Both the position numbers and the translations under genes were made by a program. Under the pieces are notes generated by a model that was not told the DNA's origin, searched no databases, and was given only the letters and a program-made list of their open reading frames with translations. From Deltaproteobacteria bacterium RBG_13_43_22 (GTDB lineage Bacteria; Desulfobacterota; RBG-13-43-22): 64,000 bases of DNA. The stretch is from assembly GCA_001797675.1 (NCBI GenBank), contig MGQB01000015.1, positions 62,001-126,000 on the forward strand, read 5' to 3'. Positions 1 to 8,086 of this stretch are shown here, piece by piece (the first letter of the stretch is position 1; the number at the start of each line of letters is the position of its first letter).

Positions 1-284
1 CCAGGTTGCGGGCTTCAAAAATGATCATGAGGCCTTTCTAAAGGATAAATTTTAACCAACTCAATAAATACTTTATTTTTACAAATAGTTACAAAAAGAA
101 TGCTTGTCAAGAAAATATATTTCCCAAGGAGTGACGGGTCCAGAAATTCAGGTAGCTGATTTTTTTAGGACAACCCTTAAATGCAAAAACAATACGGGAT
201 TATTACAGGATTTATTGAACTATTATTTGAGGTTAAATATCTTGACTTTTGTTGACTTTTTGAGGTATTTAAAGCATCATTTGT
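1..284. other. Intergenic region, no gene supported
   Basis: This AT-rich stretch precedes the first repeat element. The 60-codon ORF in the track starts at a TTG without a clear Shine-Dalgarno site and its translation resembles nothing I know. Two TTGACTTTT words near 240-260 could belong to a promoter, but I see no convincing -10 partner. I see nothing else here. Confidence 0.5.
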
Positions 285-450
285 AACGGCTTCGTAAAAA
301 GTCCATCTACTGTGTTCCGCTACATCCTTCGTCATTGCGGCGTACGTTTATGTATGCCTCATTCCTCAGGATTTGCGCGCCTGGTCCCGCCTTAGGCGGG
401 AGAGCTTTTTACTTTGCCGTCTATTTTGATGACTTTTTACAAGTTCATCA
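285..450. repeat. Palindromic repeat element, TCGTAAAAAGTC family, copy 1
   Basis: The element begins with aacggcttcgtaaaaagtcc and ends with gatgactttttacaagttca, so its ends are imperfect inverted repeats. The interior holds tgtgttccgctacatccttcg, gcggcgtac and cctcattcctcagga. The same blocks occur in the same order at 9374-9589 and 59447-59629, here in the opposite orientation. It has no coding capacity and fills the gap before the EF-G-like gene. I recall similar palindromic repeats from Desulfobacterota genomes, but cannot check the name of the family. Confidence 0.85.
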
Positions 451-478
451 TTCGTGAGTACTGGGGGAAAGGAAGAGT

Positions 479-2560
479 ATGGAAAAAAATCTTGAGAAGA
501 TAAGAACCATAGGACTGGTGGCCCACAGCGGGGCGGGTAAAACCTCCCTTGGGGAAGCCCTTTTGTTTACCACCAAGACCATCGACCGGCTGGGGAGGGT
601 GGATGACGGGACGTCGGTCCTGGATTTTGAGCCGGAAGAATTAAAACGCCACCTGACCATTAATACGGCTTTCCATCATTATGACTGGAAGAAATTCAAG
701 GTTTTTTTAGCTGATACCCCCGGTGATGAAAACTTCATCGCCGATACCTTTGCCTGCCTCCAGGTCCTGGACGGATTAGTGGTGGTCGTCGATGCCATAG
801 ACGGGGTGAAGGTCCAAACCGAACGCCTCTGGGCAGCGGCAGAACAAAACGGTATTCCTTGTCTCATTTTTATCAATAAATTGGATAGAGAACGAGCCGA
901 TTTTCAAAAAACCCTGACTTCCATACAGACCTTGCTGAAAACCAGGGCCGTACCTATGACTTTGCCGATCGGGGAGGGCGAAACTTTCAAAGGAGTGGTT
1001 TCCCTTTTGAGTAAAAAGGCCTTTGAATATTCGGGGGCCCAGGGAGAAGGGAAAGAGATCCCCCTGCCTCCTGAAATGGCCGATGAGATCCAGACCCATC
1101 GGGATAATCTGGTCGAACATCTGGCCGAGGCCGACGACACCCTGCTGGAGAAATTTCTGGAAGGCCAGGATTTATCTCCCGAAGAGCTGGCCCTTGGTCT
1201 TCGAAAAGGGGTATTACAAAAGACCTTTACACCGGTTTTTTGTGGTTCGGCGATGAAAAATATCGGGATCGATATGCTTTTGGAGGCTATTAATGCCGCT
1301 TTACCATCGCCTTTGGATCGCGGGGCTCAAACCGGTCAGGACCCCAAGACCAAAGCAGAAAAAAGCAAAGAGCCTTCGACAGAATCGCCTTTTGCCGCTC
1401 TGGCCTTTAAAACCCTGGCCGATCCTTATGCCGGCAGGTTAACCATCTTCCGCATTTTTTCCGGTGAAATTACAGCCGATTCCGGTTTCTATAATATCAA
1501 TAAAGGGGTCCGGGAAAGATTCGGACAGTTGTTTGCCTTGGAAGGGAAAACCCAAAAACCGATCCCGGCCGGCTATCCGGGTTGTATCCTGGCCGTAGCT
1601 AAACTGAAAGAGACCGTCACCGGTGATAGCCTGGCCGACGAGAAAGATCCGATCATCTTCCCCTTTACCCCACCCTCTTCAACAGTCATTTCTTACGCCA
1701 TTGAAGCCAAAAACAAGGGCGAAGAGGATAAAGTTTATTCCTCTTTGACCCGTCTGATGGAGGAAGATCCGACCCTGCGTCTGGACCGGGATTCCCAAAC
1801 CAAAGAGATCATTCTCTCGGGCATGGGTCAAGTCCATGTGGAAACCACCATCGAAAAAGTTAAAAGAAAGTTCGGGGTTGAAATGACCTTGAAAGCCCCC
1901 AAGATCCCCTATCTGGAAACCATTCGCCAGTCAGCCAAAGGAATCATCTATCGGCACAAAAAACAAACCGGAGGCCGGGGTCAGTTCGCCGAGGTGCATA
2001 TTGATGTCTTCCCTCAGGAACGAGGCAAGGGATTTGAATTTCAAGATGCCCTGGTCGGTATGAACGTCCCTCGAAATTTTGTTCCCGCTGTGGAAAAAGG
2101 GATTACCGAGGCCATGCAAAACGGGGTGTTGGCCGGGTATCCGGTGGTGGACTTCAAGGTTCGGTTTTATGACGGGAAGTCTCACGAAGTCGACTCTTCG
2201 GAAATGGCCTTCAAAATCGCCGCTTCCATGGCCTTTAAAAAAGGGATCCAGCAGGCCCAGCCGGTTATGCTGGAACCGATCGTCAAGGTTACGGTAACCG
2301 TTCCGGACGAAAGCATGGGGGATGTCATCGGGGATTTGAACAGCCGTAGAGGCAAGGTCCTTGGGGTGGACTCCAAAGGGAACTATCAGGTCATTCAAGC
2401 CCAGGTACCCATGGCCGAAGTGGCCAAATATGCCCCGGACCTGACCGCCATGACCCAGGGACGGGGTTCTTTCCAGTCCGAGTTTTCACATTATGAAGAG
2501 ATCCCGGCCTATATGAGCGAGAAAGTGATCCAGGAGGCCAAGGCGGCGTTGGAAGAATAA
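479..2560 (+). CDS. fusA2: Elongation factor G-like translational GTPase
   Basis: A 693-residue protein with the full EF-G domain order: an N-terminal GTPase domain (P-loop AHSGAGKT near residue 16, DTPGD near 81, NKLD near 135), domain II around 300-390, and the EF-G C-terminal domains IV and V, with GGRGQFAEVHIDV near 495. The divergent G domain and the missing G-prime insert fit the EF-G-like or EF-G2 paralogs found beside canonical fusA, so it may act in ribosome recycling or under particular growth conditions rather than as the main translocase. That role is inferred. The ATG follows a GGAAAGGAAGAG ribosome site. It stands alone, followed by a short repeat and the mogA-like gene. A canonical fusA next to the str operon is not in this window. 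Confidence 0.9.
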   Translation: MEKNLEKIRTIGLVAHSGAGKTSLGEALLFTTKTIDRLGRVDDGTSVLDFEPEELKRHLTINTAFHHYDWKKFKVFLADTPGDENFIADTFACLQVLDGLVVVVDAIDGVKVQTERLWAAAEQNGIPCLIFINKLDRERADFQKTLTSIQTLLKTRAVPMTLPIGEGETFKGVVSLLSKKAFEYSGAQGEGKEIPLPPEMADEIQTHRDNLVEHLAEADDTLLEKFLEGQDLSPEELALGLRKGVLQKTFTPVFCGSAMKNIGIDMLLEAINAALPSPLDRGAQTGQDPKTKAEKSKEPSTESPFAALAFKTLADPYAGRLTIFRIFSGEITADSGFYNINKGVRERFGQLFALEGKTQKPIPAGYPGCILAVAKLKETVTGDSLADEKDPIIFPFTPPSSTVISYAIEAKNKGEEDKVYSSLTRLMEEDPTLRLDRDSQTKEIILSGMGQVHVETTIEKVKRKFGVEMTLKAPKIPYLETIRQSAKGIIYRHKKQTGGRGQFAEVHIDVFPQERGKGFEFQDALVGMNVPRNFVPAVEKGITEAMQNGVLAGYPVVDFKVRFYDGKSHEVDSSEMAFKIAASMAFKKGIQQAQPVMLEPIVKVTVTVPDESMGDVIGDLNSRRGKVLGVDSKGNYQVIQAQVPMAEVAKYAPDLTAMTQGRGSFQSEFSHYEEIPAYMSEKVIQEAKAALEE

Positions 2561-2565
2561 AAACC

Positions 2566-2607
2566 GTTACTGGATAAAAACGAATATCCAGCATCCAGCA
2601 TCCAGTT
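2566..2607. repeat. Heptad inverted repeat (word ATCCAGC)
   Basis: A short left arm (actggata) faces a right arm of three 7-nt units, atccagcatccagcatccag, across an A-rich spacer. It fills the whole gap between the EF-G-like gene and the mogA-like gene and runs up to the ATG of the latter, replacing any obvious Shine-Dalgarno site. Confidence 0.75.
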
Positions 2608-3096
2608 ATGATTCAAGTAGGAATACTAACCATCAGCGATAAGGGGTCCCAGGGTTTGCGGGCCGATGACGGAGGCCCGAAGATCCGGGCCTTGCTTCCT
2701 GCCGATCTTTTTGAAGTTCAGACAACAGCCGTGGTTGCTGATGAAATCCCCTCGATTGTAGACACCCTGGTGGAATGGGTTGATCAGAAAAAGCTGGACC
2801 TCATTTTCACCACCGGTGGAACCGGTTTAAGTCCGCGAGATCTCACCCCCGAAGCCACCGGCAGGGTCATCGAGCGGGAGATCCCCGGTATGGCCGAGGC
2901 CATGCGTTCGGAAGGGTTGAAGCACACCCCCTTGTCACAACTTTCCCGGGGAAAGGTGGGAACAAGAAGGGAAACCCTGATCGTCAATCTTCCCGGAGGG
3001 CTTAAAGCCATCGAAGAGATGATGCCGGTGATATTGCCGGTCATCCCCCATGCCCTGGAAAAGATCAAGGGGGATACAAGCGATTGCGGGAGATGA
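2608..3096 (+). CDS. mogA: Molybdopterin adenylyltransferase (MogA/MoaB family)
   Basis: This 162-residue protein has the MogA/MoaB fold signature: ILTISDKGSQG at the N-terminus, TTGGTGLSPRDLTPEA near residue 70, and a C-terminal VNLPGG segment. The family binds molybdopterin; MogA adenylates it with ATP so that molybdate or tungstate can be inserted. The conserved GGTG and the Asp of SPRD are intact. The length is typical. There is no Shine-Dalgarno site, because the preceding DNA is a heptad repeat, so it may be translated by coupling with the upstream gene. MogA and MoaB cannot be separated reliably from sequence by eye. A link to the tungstate transporter at 31.6 kb is functional only, since they are far apart. 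Confidence 0.9.
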   Translation: MIQVGILTISDKGSQGLRADDGGPKIRALLPADLFEVQTTAVVADEIPSIVDTLVEWVDQKKLDLIFTTGGTGLSPRDLTPEATGRVIEREIPGMAEAMRSEGLKHTPLSQLSRGKVGTRRETLIVNLPGGLKAIEEMMPVILPVIPHALEKIKGDTSDCGR

Positions 3097-3110
3097 CCTC
3101 TGTTTAACCT

Positions 3111-4331
3111 TTAATCCAGGATGGCCGGATAGATGATGGCCTTCAGTTGGTTGCGAAAATTGAAGGTGCCATCCGGCATGAATTGGGTCAGAAAAATGAC
3201 GATCAGGTCTTCCAAAGGATCGATCCAGAAGGCCGTACTGGCCGCTCCACCCCAGGCATATTCCCCAACCGAGCCAATCACCTGAGATTTCTCCGACCCT
3301 AAGTGGACTGAAAAACCCAGACCGAACCCATTACCCTCATTGGCGATTTGACTGAAGGTACTGACGGAAAGTCTGCTCAGGTCCTGCCCCCCCGGTAGAT
3401 GATTCATGGTCATCATCTCAATGGTTTTGCGGCCGAGAATGCGTTCACCGTCAAGCTCTCCGCCATTAAGCAGCATCTGACAGAAACGGTAATAATCGGC
3501 AATCGTCGAGACCAAACCTCCTCCCCCGGAAAAGAAAGTCGGAGGTTTGGAGTAGGTGCTATTACCTGGGTCATCTTCCAGTTTGAGGGTTTTGTCCGTA
3601 CGACGACTGTAATTGGCCGCGAACCGTTCTATTTTTTCTACAGGCACATGAAAGTCCGTATCGACCATTCTTAAGGGATCGAATATTCGTGATTTTAGAT
3701 ACTGGTCAAAGGGCATCCCCGACATTATTTCGATCAAATACCCCAGGACGTCGGTTGAGACCGAGTAGTTCCATCGGGTTCCGGGAGAAAATTCCAGGGG
3801 CAGGAAAGCCAACTTTTCAATCATATCCCTGAGTGTCCTGCCGCCGCCCAGAACACCTATTTCGAGCTTACGATAGGCGGCATCCACATTGGTTCTTTCC
3901 ATAAAGGCATAGGTAAGTCCGGACATGTGGGTCATCAGGTCACGAATCGTCATGGCTCTTTCGGGCCGGGAAGTAAGAAACAGGGGGTGATTCCCCGCGG
4001 CGTAAACCGCAAGATTTCTCCATTCCGGTATATATTTATCAACCGGGTCGTTCAATTGAAAAAAACCCTGTTCGTAAAGCATCATCAAGGCCACAGAAGT
4101 GATCGGTTTGGTCATGGAATAGATACGGAAGATCGTGTCTTCGGTCATCGCTTTGTTTCGTTCCATATCCATAAGGCCCAATGGGGAGAGATAGGCCACC
4201 TGGCCGTGGCGGGCTATTAACGTGAGTGTTCCGGCGATTTTTTTCGAGGCCAAGTAGCGCTGTTTCAGATGCTGGTCGATTCGGGCCAGGCGCTCTCCCG
4301 AGAGGCCGACTTCTTCAGGTTTTATGTTCAT
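3111..4331 (-). CDS. Serine hydrolase of the beta-lactamase class C / esterase family
   Basis: This 406-residue protein belongs to the beta-lactamase-like serine hydrolases (Pfam Beta-lactamase; EstB-type esterases). The SxxK motif is visible as SMTK near residue 73, in IFRIYSMTKPITSVALM. The tyrosine of the second motif lies in WNYSVSTDVLGYL, and GGAASTAFWIDP near residue 360 is the C-terminal conserved block. There is no signal peptide, so it is probably cytoplasmic. Such proteins usually hydrolyse short-chain esters or lactones rather than antibiotics; the substrate is unknown. The ATG is preceded by TTAGGAG at good spacing. It converges on the mogA-like gene with a 14-bp gap. Confidence 0.85.
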   Translation of the reverse strand: MNIKPEEVGLSGERLARIDQHLKQRYLASKKIAGTLTLIARHGQVAYLSPLGLMDMERNKAMTEDTIFRIYSMTKPITSVALMMLYEQGFFQLNDPVDKYIPEWRNLAVYAAGNHPLFLTSRPERAMTIRDLMTHMSGLTYAFMERTNVDAAYRKLEIGVLGGGRTLRDMIEKLAFLPLEFSPGTRWNYSVSTDVLGYLIEIMSGMPFDQYLKSRIFDPLRMVDTDFHVPVEKIERFAANYSRRTDKTLKLEDDPGNSTYSKPPTFFSGGGGLVSTIADYYRFCQMLLNGGELDGERILGRKTIEMMTMNHLPGGQDLSRLSVSTFSQIANEGNGFGLGFSVHLGSEKSQVIGSVGEYAWGGAASTAFWIDPLEDLIVIFLTQFMPDGTFNFRNQLKAIIYPAILD

Positions 4332-4403
4332 ATTTTAATACTCCTAATCTATAAATTTATCTTTAACTTTTTATTATCTCGGGGTCGACAGCTCTTTGGG
4401 TGT

Positions 4404-4497
4404 GATGCTGGCTTCTGGATACTGGATTCTGGTTTCTGAATCTGAGGTTTTAATCAAGTATCCAGTATCGGTTTTTGCTTTTATCCAGTATCGAGCA
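4404..4497. repeat. Heptad inverted repeat (word CTGGATA)
   Basis: The left arm reads ctggata, ctggatt, ctggttt, ctgaatc in 7-nt steps. The right arm is the reverse complement type, with two blocks of agtatcc and agtatcg. The arms can pair over a spacer rich in T. It lies between the SDR-like gene and the serine hydrolase gene, both on the minus strand. Confidence 0.75.
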
Positions 4498-4503
4498 CAT
4501 GGA

Positions 4504-5217
4504 TTAAATTAATAAGGCCCCTCCATCCACCTGGAGTATAGTGCCGGTAGTATAGGTGCTCTTCATAAGATAGACGGCCGCTTCGGCAACATCCTCGGCC
4601 GATCCGATCCGTTTTAAGGGAACCCTTTTGGAGTATCCCTCAATGATACCCTGGCGTTGATTTCCATATCGATCGAGTAAGGGGGTGTCAATCAATCCGG
4701 CCCGGATGACATTGACTCTTATTGGAGCCAGTTCCAGGGCCATGACCCGGGCAAAGGCCTCGACGGCCGCCACGGATGCCGATCCGACAGAAGATCCCTT
4801 TATGGGATGCACGGCTGCATTTCCCGACATATAGATAATGGATCCATCTCTGGCTATGTTTGGGGCGGCCAATTGGGTTGCACAATAGGTTCCCCAAAAT
4901 CTTGTTTCCAAAGACGAACGGATATCTTCCAAATCGGTGTCTCTAATCAGCCCCGTTTTCGGCTCAGCGGCGGATATGAAAAGATGATTAAATGGTCCTA
5001 CCTCCCGAAAAAGGGTCTCAAGAGAATTTTTGTCGGCCAGGTCAGCCTGAATGATCATGGCCTTTTGGCCAAGGGAGTGATTGGCCTTTCCCAGTTTTTC
5101 CATTGACCGGCTGGCGATGACGACTGACGCCCCTTCTTCCAAGGCGGCCTTGGCCGTTGCCAAACCGATACCCGAGCTTCCGCCTACGATAAGTACTTTC
5201 TGGTTTTTTAATTTCAT
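4504..5217 (-). CDS. SDR-family protein with altered active site
   Basis: This 237-residue protein has the classical SDR Rossmann fold. The nucleotide-binding motif GGSSGIGLATA lies at residues 12-22, IYMSGN carries the expected active-site serine, and the C-terminus ends QVDGGALLI as in FabG-like enzymes. The catalytic Tyr and Lys of YxxxK are not present: where SDRs usually have YSASKAAVEA, this protein reads GSASVAAVEA. It may therefore bind NAD(P) without ordinary SDR catalysis, or use another mechanism. The ATG follows TTAAGGAAAAT. The crotonase gene lies directly upstream in the same direction, so both may act in acyl-CoA or small-molecule metabolism; that is inference. Confidence 0.85.
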   Translation of the reverse strand: MKLKNQKVLIVGGSSGIGLATAKAALEEGASVVIASRSMEKLGKANHSLGQKAMIIQADLADKNSLETLFREVGPFNHLFISAAEPKTGLIRDTDLEDIRSSLETRFWGTYCATQLAAPNIARDGSIIYMSGNAAVHPIKGSSVGSASVAAVEAFARVMALELAPIRVNVIRAGLIDTPLLDRYGNQRQGIIEGYSKRVPLKRIGSAEDVAEAAVYLMKSTYTTGTILQVDGGALLI

Positions 5218-5306
5218 ATTTTCCTTAAAAAAGCCCGGGCAATAAAATCCGCCTGAAAAAGTTTGAAAGGACCTTTCTTCGGGGTGGTTTTCTAATGGAA
5301 GGTATT

Positions 5307-5336
5307 CCCTGTAGTCCGTTGCAGCGGACTACAGGG
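5307..5336. other. Perfect 12-bp stem-loop in the crotonase-SDR gap
   Basis: ccctgtagtccg and cggactacaggg are exact reverse complements separated by six bases (ttgcag). No T-tract follows on either strand, so it is not a standard intrinsic terminator. It could stabilise the upstream mRNA end or be a small palindromic repeat. Confidence 0.7.
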
Positions 5337-5351
5337 AGGCTATAGGCTGAC

Positions 5352-6149
5352 TTATCTTCCTTTCCACTGAGGTGGGCGTTTTTCGGCGAAGGCCTTAGGT
5401 CCTTCAATAAAGTCCTCGGACTGATACATGGCCACCTGCCCCGGATAGGTGGTGGCCATGGCCTCTTCCAGGGTAACGTTCAATCCCTTGAGGGTGGATT
5501 CCTTGCAGGCCCGGATGCACAGGGGAGCGGCCTTTAGAATTTCGGCGGCGTATTTTTCGGCGGTCGGCAGAAGGTCCGCCAGAGGGACAATCTCTGAAAT
5601 GATCCCGAGTTGCATAGCTTCCTGGGGAGAAATCCGTTTTGAGGTCAGGATCATGTTCATGGCTAGATGGTAGGGGATCTGTCTGGGTAGACGGTGCACC
5701 CCGCCGGCGCCGGGTATCAATCCGACACGGGGTTCAGGCAGGCCGAAACTGGCGTTCTCGGATGCAATAATGATATCGCAGGCCAGGGCAATTTCAAAGC
5801 CGCCGCCAAGAGCCAGCCCGTTCACGGCCGCAATAAAAGGCTTAAAGCAGTCGAACCTCCTGGTGATACCGGCGAAACCCCCTTTAACATCCTTCATGAT
5901 CTCCCGCATTTTCTCAGAACCGTGCTGGGCTTGAAATTTCAAATCATTACCCGCCGAAAAAGCGCGGTCCCCCGTTCCGGTGACGATACAGATCCAGGCC
6001 TCGGGGTCTTCGCAAAAATCATTAAAAGCCTTGTCCATCTCCACACTGGTCGGGGGGCTGATGGAATTCATCACTTCAGGGCGATTAATGGTTACGATGG
6101 TCACATGGTCTTTCTTTTCTACCTTGATCAATTCGTAGCTCATGGTCAA
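5352..6149 (-). CDS. Enoyl-CoA hydratase/isomerase family protein (crotonase)
   Basis: A 265-residue crotonase-fold protein. The oxyanion-hole segments are visible as DRAFSAGNDLK near residue 62 and AAVNGLALGGGFEIALACDI near 107; GLPEPRVGLIPGAGG near 137 and the C-terminal AFAEKRPPQWKGR are typical of the family. It should act on a CoA thioester in the cytoplasm, most often hydrating 2-enoyl-CoA. The glutamate pair of true hydratases is not clearly complete, so isomerase or other crotonase reactions remain open. AGGAGG lies at ideal distance from the ATG. It is followed on the same strand by the SDR-like gene. Confidence 0.9.
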   Translation of the reverse strand: MTMSYELIKVEKKDHVTIVTINRPEVMNSISPPTSVEMDKAFNDFCEDPEAWICIVTGTGDRAFSAGNDLKFQAQHGSEKMREIMKDVKGGFAGITRRFDCFKPFIAAVNGLALGGGFEIALACDIIIASENASFGLPEPRVGLIPGAGGVHRLPRQIPYHLAMNMILTSKRISPQEAMQLGIISEIVPLADLLPTAEKYAAEILKAAPLCIRACKESTLKGLNVTLEEAMATTYPGQVAMYQSEDFIEGPKAFAEKRPPQWKGR

Positions 6150-6198
6150 CCTCCTTGTTTGTCGATAGGTTTATATTAAACCTTTTCCAACCTATTCG

Positions 6199-6714
6199 TC
6201 AAAAAAAATTTTCCGACTTTTTTGGGTTTGAGATAACCCCCCAGCCTTCCAGGGTCCGGATCATATTCCGCACATGGGTTCCGGCCCAATAGACCTTCCG
6301 GCAATGGTTACACCAGTTGAAGTGTTTTTGAGTCTGCAGCACATATTCCGGTATATCGGGCCATTTTTGTTTAGCATCTTCATGGGTTATGGGGATAAGA
6401 AGACTGTTGCAACGAAGACAGCGTTTGAACATTTGTTCCAGACCCGGTTGAAGGCCCGAAAGTTCAAAAAATTCTTTTAAAAGGGCTTCTTGGGTGGGGG
6501 TGGAAAGGGTAATCGGGTTGATCCGGATTCCTTCCAGGGGCAGGGGATATCGATCCCATTGAACGACGGCCTCCTCTTCTTGACCAAGGATCACCCTCCT
6601 GTCCCAGAGTTGCACATTAACCCCAAGGACACGAAGCCATTGGACCAGAAAGGCCAGATGAGGGGCAATCCAGAAACGCATCGGAAAAAGTTTAAAGCCC
6701 CCTGTTTTCGTCAA
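6199..6714 (-). CDS. Mut7-C RNase domain-containing protein, degenerate N-terminus
   Basis: A 171-residue protein recognised from its C-terminal half: RCLRCN near residue 88, FNWCNHC near 131 and RKVYWAGTHVRNM, which is the Mut7-C (DUF82) zinc-ribbon pattern with two CxxC pairs. The family normally starts with a PIN-like nuclease domain whose first acidic residue lies in FLVDxxLGRLARWLR. Here that stretch reads FWIAPHLAFLVQWLR and the Asp is lost; the later LLTRD-type motif is also not evident. It may be an RNA-binding relative without nuclease activity. Its cellular role is not known. It lies between the crotonase and an MFS transporter on the same strand. Confidence 0.75.
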   Translation of the reverse strand: MTKTGGFKLFPMRFWIAPHLAFLVQWLRVLGVNVQLWDRRVILGQEEEAVVQWDRYPLPLEGIRINPITLSTPTQEALLKEFFELSGLQPGLEQMFKRCLRCNSLLIPITHEDAKQKWPDIPEYVLQTQKHFNWCNHCRKVYWAGTHVRNMIRTLEGWGVISNPKKSENFF

Positions 6715-6762
6715 CCATCGATGGACATTACTTTACCACAATACCTTTGGAAAGCATATCCG

Positions 6763-7959
6763 CTACGGAAATAGATCCGGAGTTTTTCTGCTTATGATTT
6801 TTTCCCAAAGTAACGCCAGACAAAAAATGCCCGTGCTGATCAAGAATATCGACCGCAACCCAAGAAAAGCCGCCAATATTCCCCCGATCAACGGGCCGGC
6901 CATATTTCCAAGCAAAAGGCCGCTTTGAAAGATTCCGAAAATCCCGCCTTGATTATTTTGAGGGGTTGAACGCCGGACAATCGTGTTGATCGTCGGGATA
7001 ACTCCGGAAAAAAAAACGCCTAATCCGCCACGAAGGATTAATAGCTGGTAGATGTTGGTAACAAAGGCCTGAGGAAGTGAGAACAGGGTTATCCCCATAA
7101 GCGAACGGCGCAGAATCTTCCTGGAACCGATTCGATCCGATTTTTTTCCCCAAAAAGGGGCAAAAGCAGCATTGGTGATCCCCGTTATGCCGAAAACGAC
7201 CCCGGTCATCAAGCCGATCTGTGCCGGAGAGACTTTTAGATATTCCACAAAAAGGCTGAGAAAGGGGGCAACAATCACAGTCGATAACTGAACCATAATC
7301 AACAGAAGCAGCAGGACTCTTAATTCCGGAGTATGAATGACATAGCGAAGATTCTGGCTCACACTGGACCGATCTTTTTTCTCTCGGGGTACAAATTCTT
7401 CCTTCACAAAGCTGATGACAATGATAGCCCCGCAAAAACAAAAAAATGCCGTCCCGAAAAAAAGAGGTCGATAGCCCACCAGATGGGCCAGCACCCCACC
7501 CAAGAGAGGTCCTGCAACCATGCCGGTAACAAGAGAAGATTGCAGAGTGCCCAAGGCCTGGCCGGTTTTTTCTTCCGGCGCGCAAGAGGCCATCAGGGCC
7601 AGAGACGGGGCAACGAACCCGGAAAGACTTCCCTGTAAAAATCGGAGAATTAAAAGCTGTGGAGCGCTCCTTGCAAACCCCATCAGAAAATTAGCCAGGG
7701 CTAAAGCGAGCATGGCCCGCACCACCATGGGTTTTCGGCCTTTCCGGTCTCCCAACAACCCCCAGACCGGCTGCATGAATGCGGAGATCATGAAAGGGGC
7801 CGAATAGATGAATCCGCTCCAGATTTTGACGGCTTGTTTTCCTGAAACGCCGAGATCGCGCAGGTAAAATGGGAGAAAGGGTATGATCATGCTCAAACCG
7901 AGTGCAGCAATCAATTGAGCCAGCCAGAGACTGTAAAGATTTTTTTGCCAGAGCTTCAT
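6763..7959 (-). CDS. MFS transporter, drug-efflux type
   Basis: A 398-residue integral membrane protein with about twelve hydrophobic segments and the MFS loop 2-3 motif (GLLGDRKGRKPMVVRAM near residue 67), repeated in degenerate form in the second half (FWGKKSDRIGSRKI near 265). The architecture matches the DHA1 proton antiporters such as TetA and MdtG relatives. The substrate is unknown. No strong Shine-Dalgarno site precedes the ATG. The next gene downstream on the same strand, 48 bp away, is the Mut7-C gene, with no obvious functional tie. Confidence 0.85.
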   Translation of the reverse strand: MKLWQKNLYSLWLAQLIAALGLSMIIPFLPFYLRDLGVSGKQAVKIWSGFIYSAPFMISAFMQPVWGLLGDRKGRKPMVVRAMLALALANFLMGFARSAPQLLILRFLQGSLSGFVAPSLALMASCAPEEKTGQALGTLQSSLVTGMVAGPLLGGVLAHLVGYRPLFFGTAFFCFCGAIIVISFVKEEFVPREKKDRSSVSQNLRYVIHTPELRVLLLLLIMVQLSTVIVAPFLSLFVEYLKVSPAQIGLMTGVVFGITGITNAAFAPFWGKKSDRIGSRKILRRSLMGITLFSLPQAFVTNIYQLLILRGGLGVFFSGVIPTINTIVRRSTPQNNQGGIFGIFQSGLLLGNMAGPLIGGILAAFLGLRSIFLISTGIFCLALLWEKIISRKTPDLFP

Positions 7960-8086
7960 GGGAAAAAAAGTTTCTTCGGCAACGAATCATCGTCGATTAT
8001 AGTTATTCATGCGTAATAAACCATAAAAAACTAAAAGAGTTTTAACAGAATCTATCCCACATTGGATAAGATGTCCACCGGTTATT

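Noticed and set aside
104-286. 60-residue ORF at the window start
   Set aside because: TTG start without ribosome site in AT-rich DNA; product resembles nothing recognisable.
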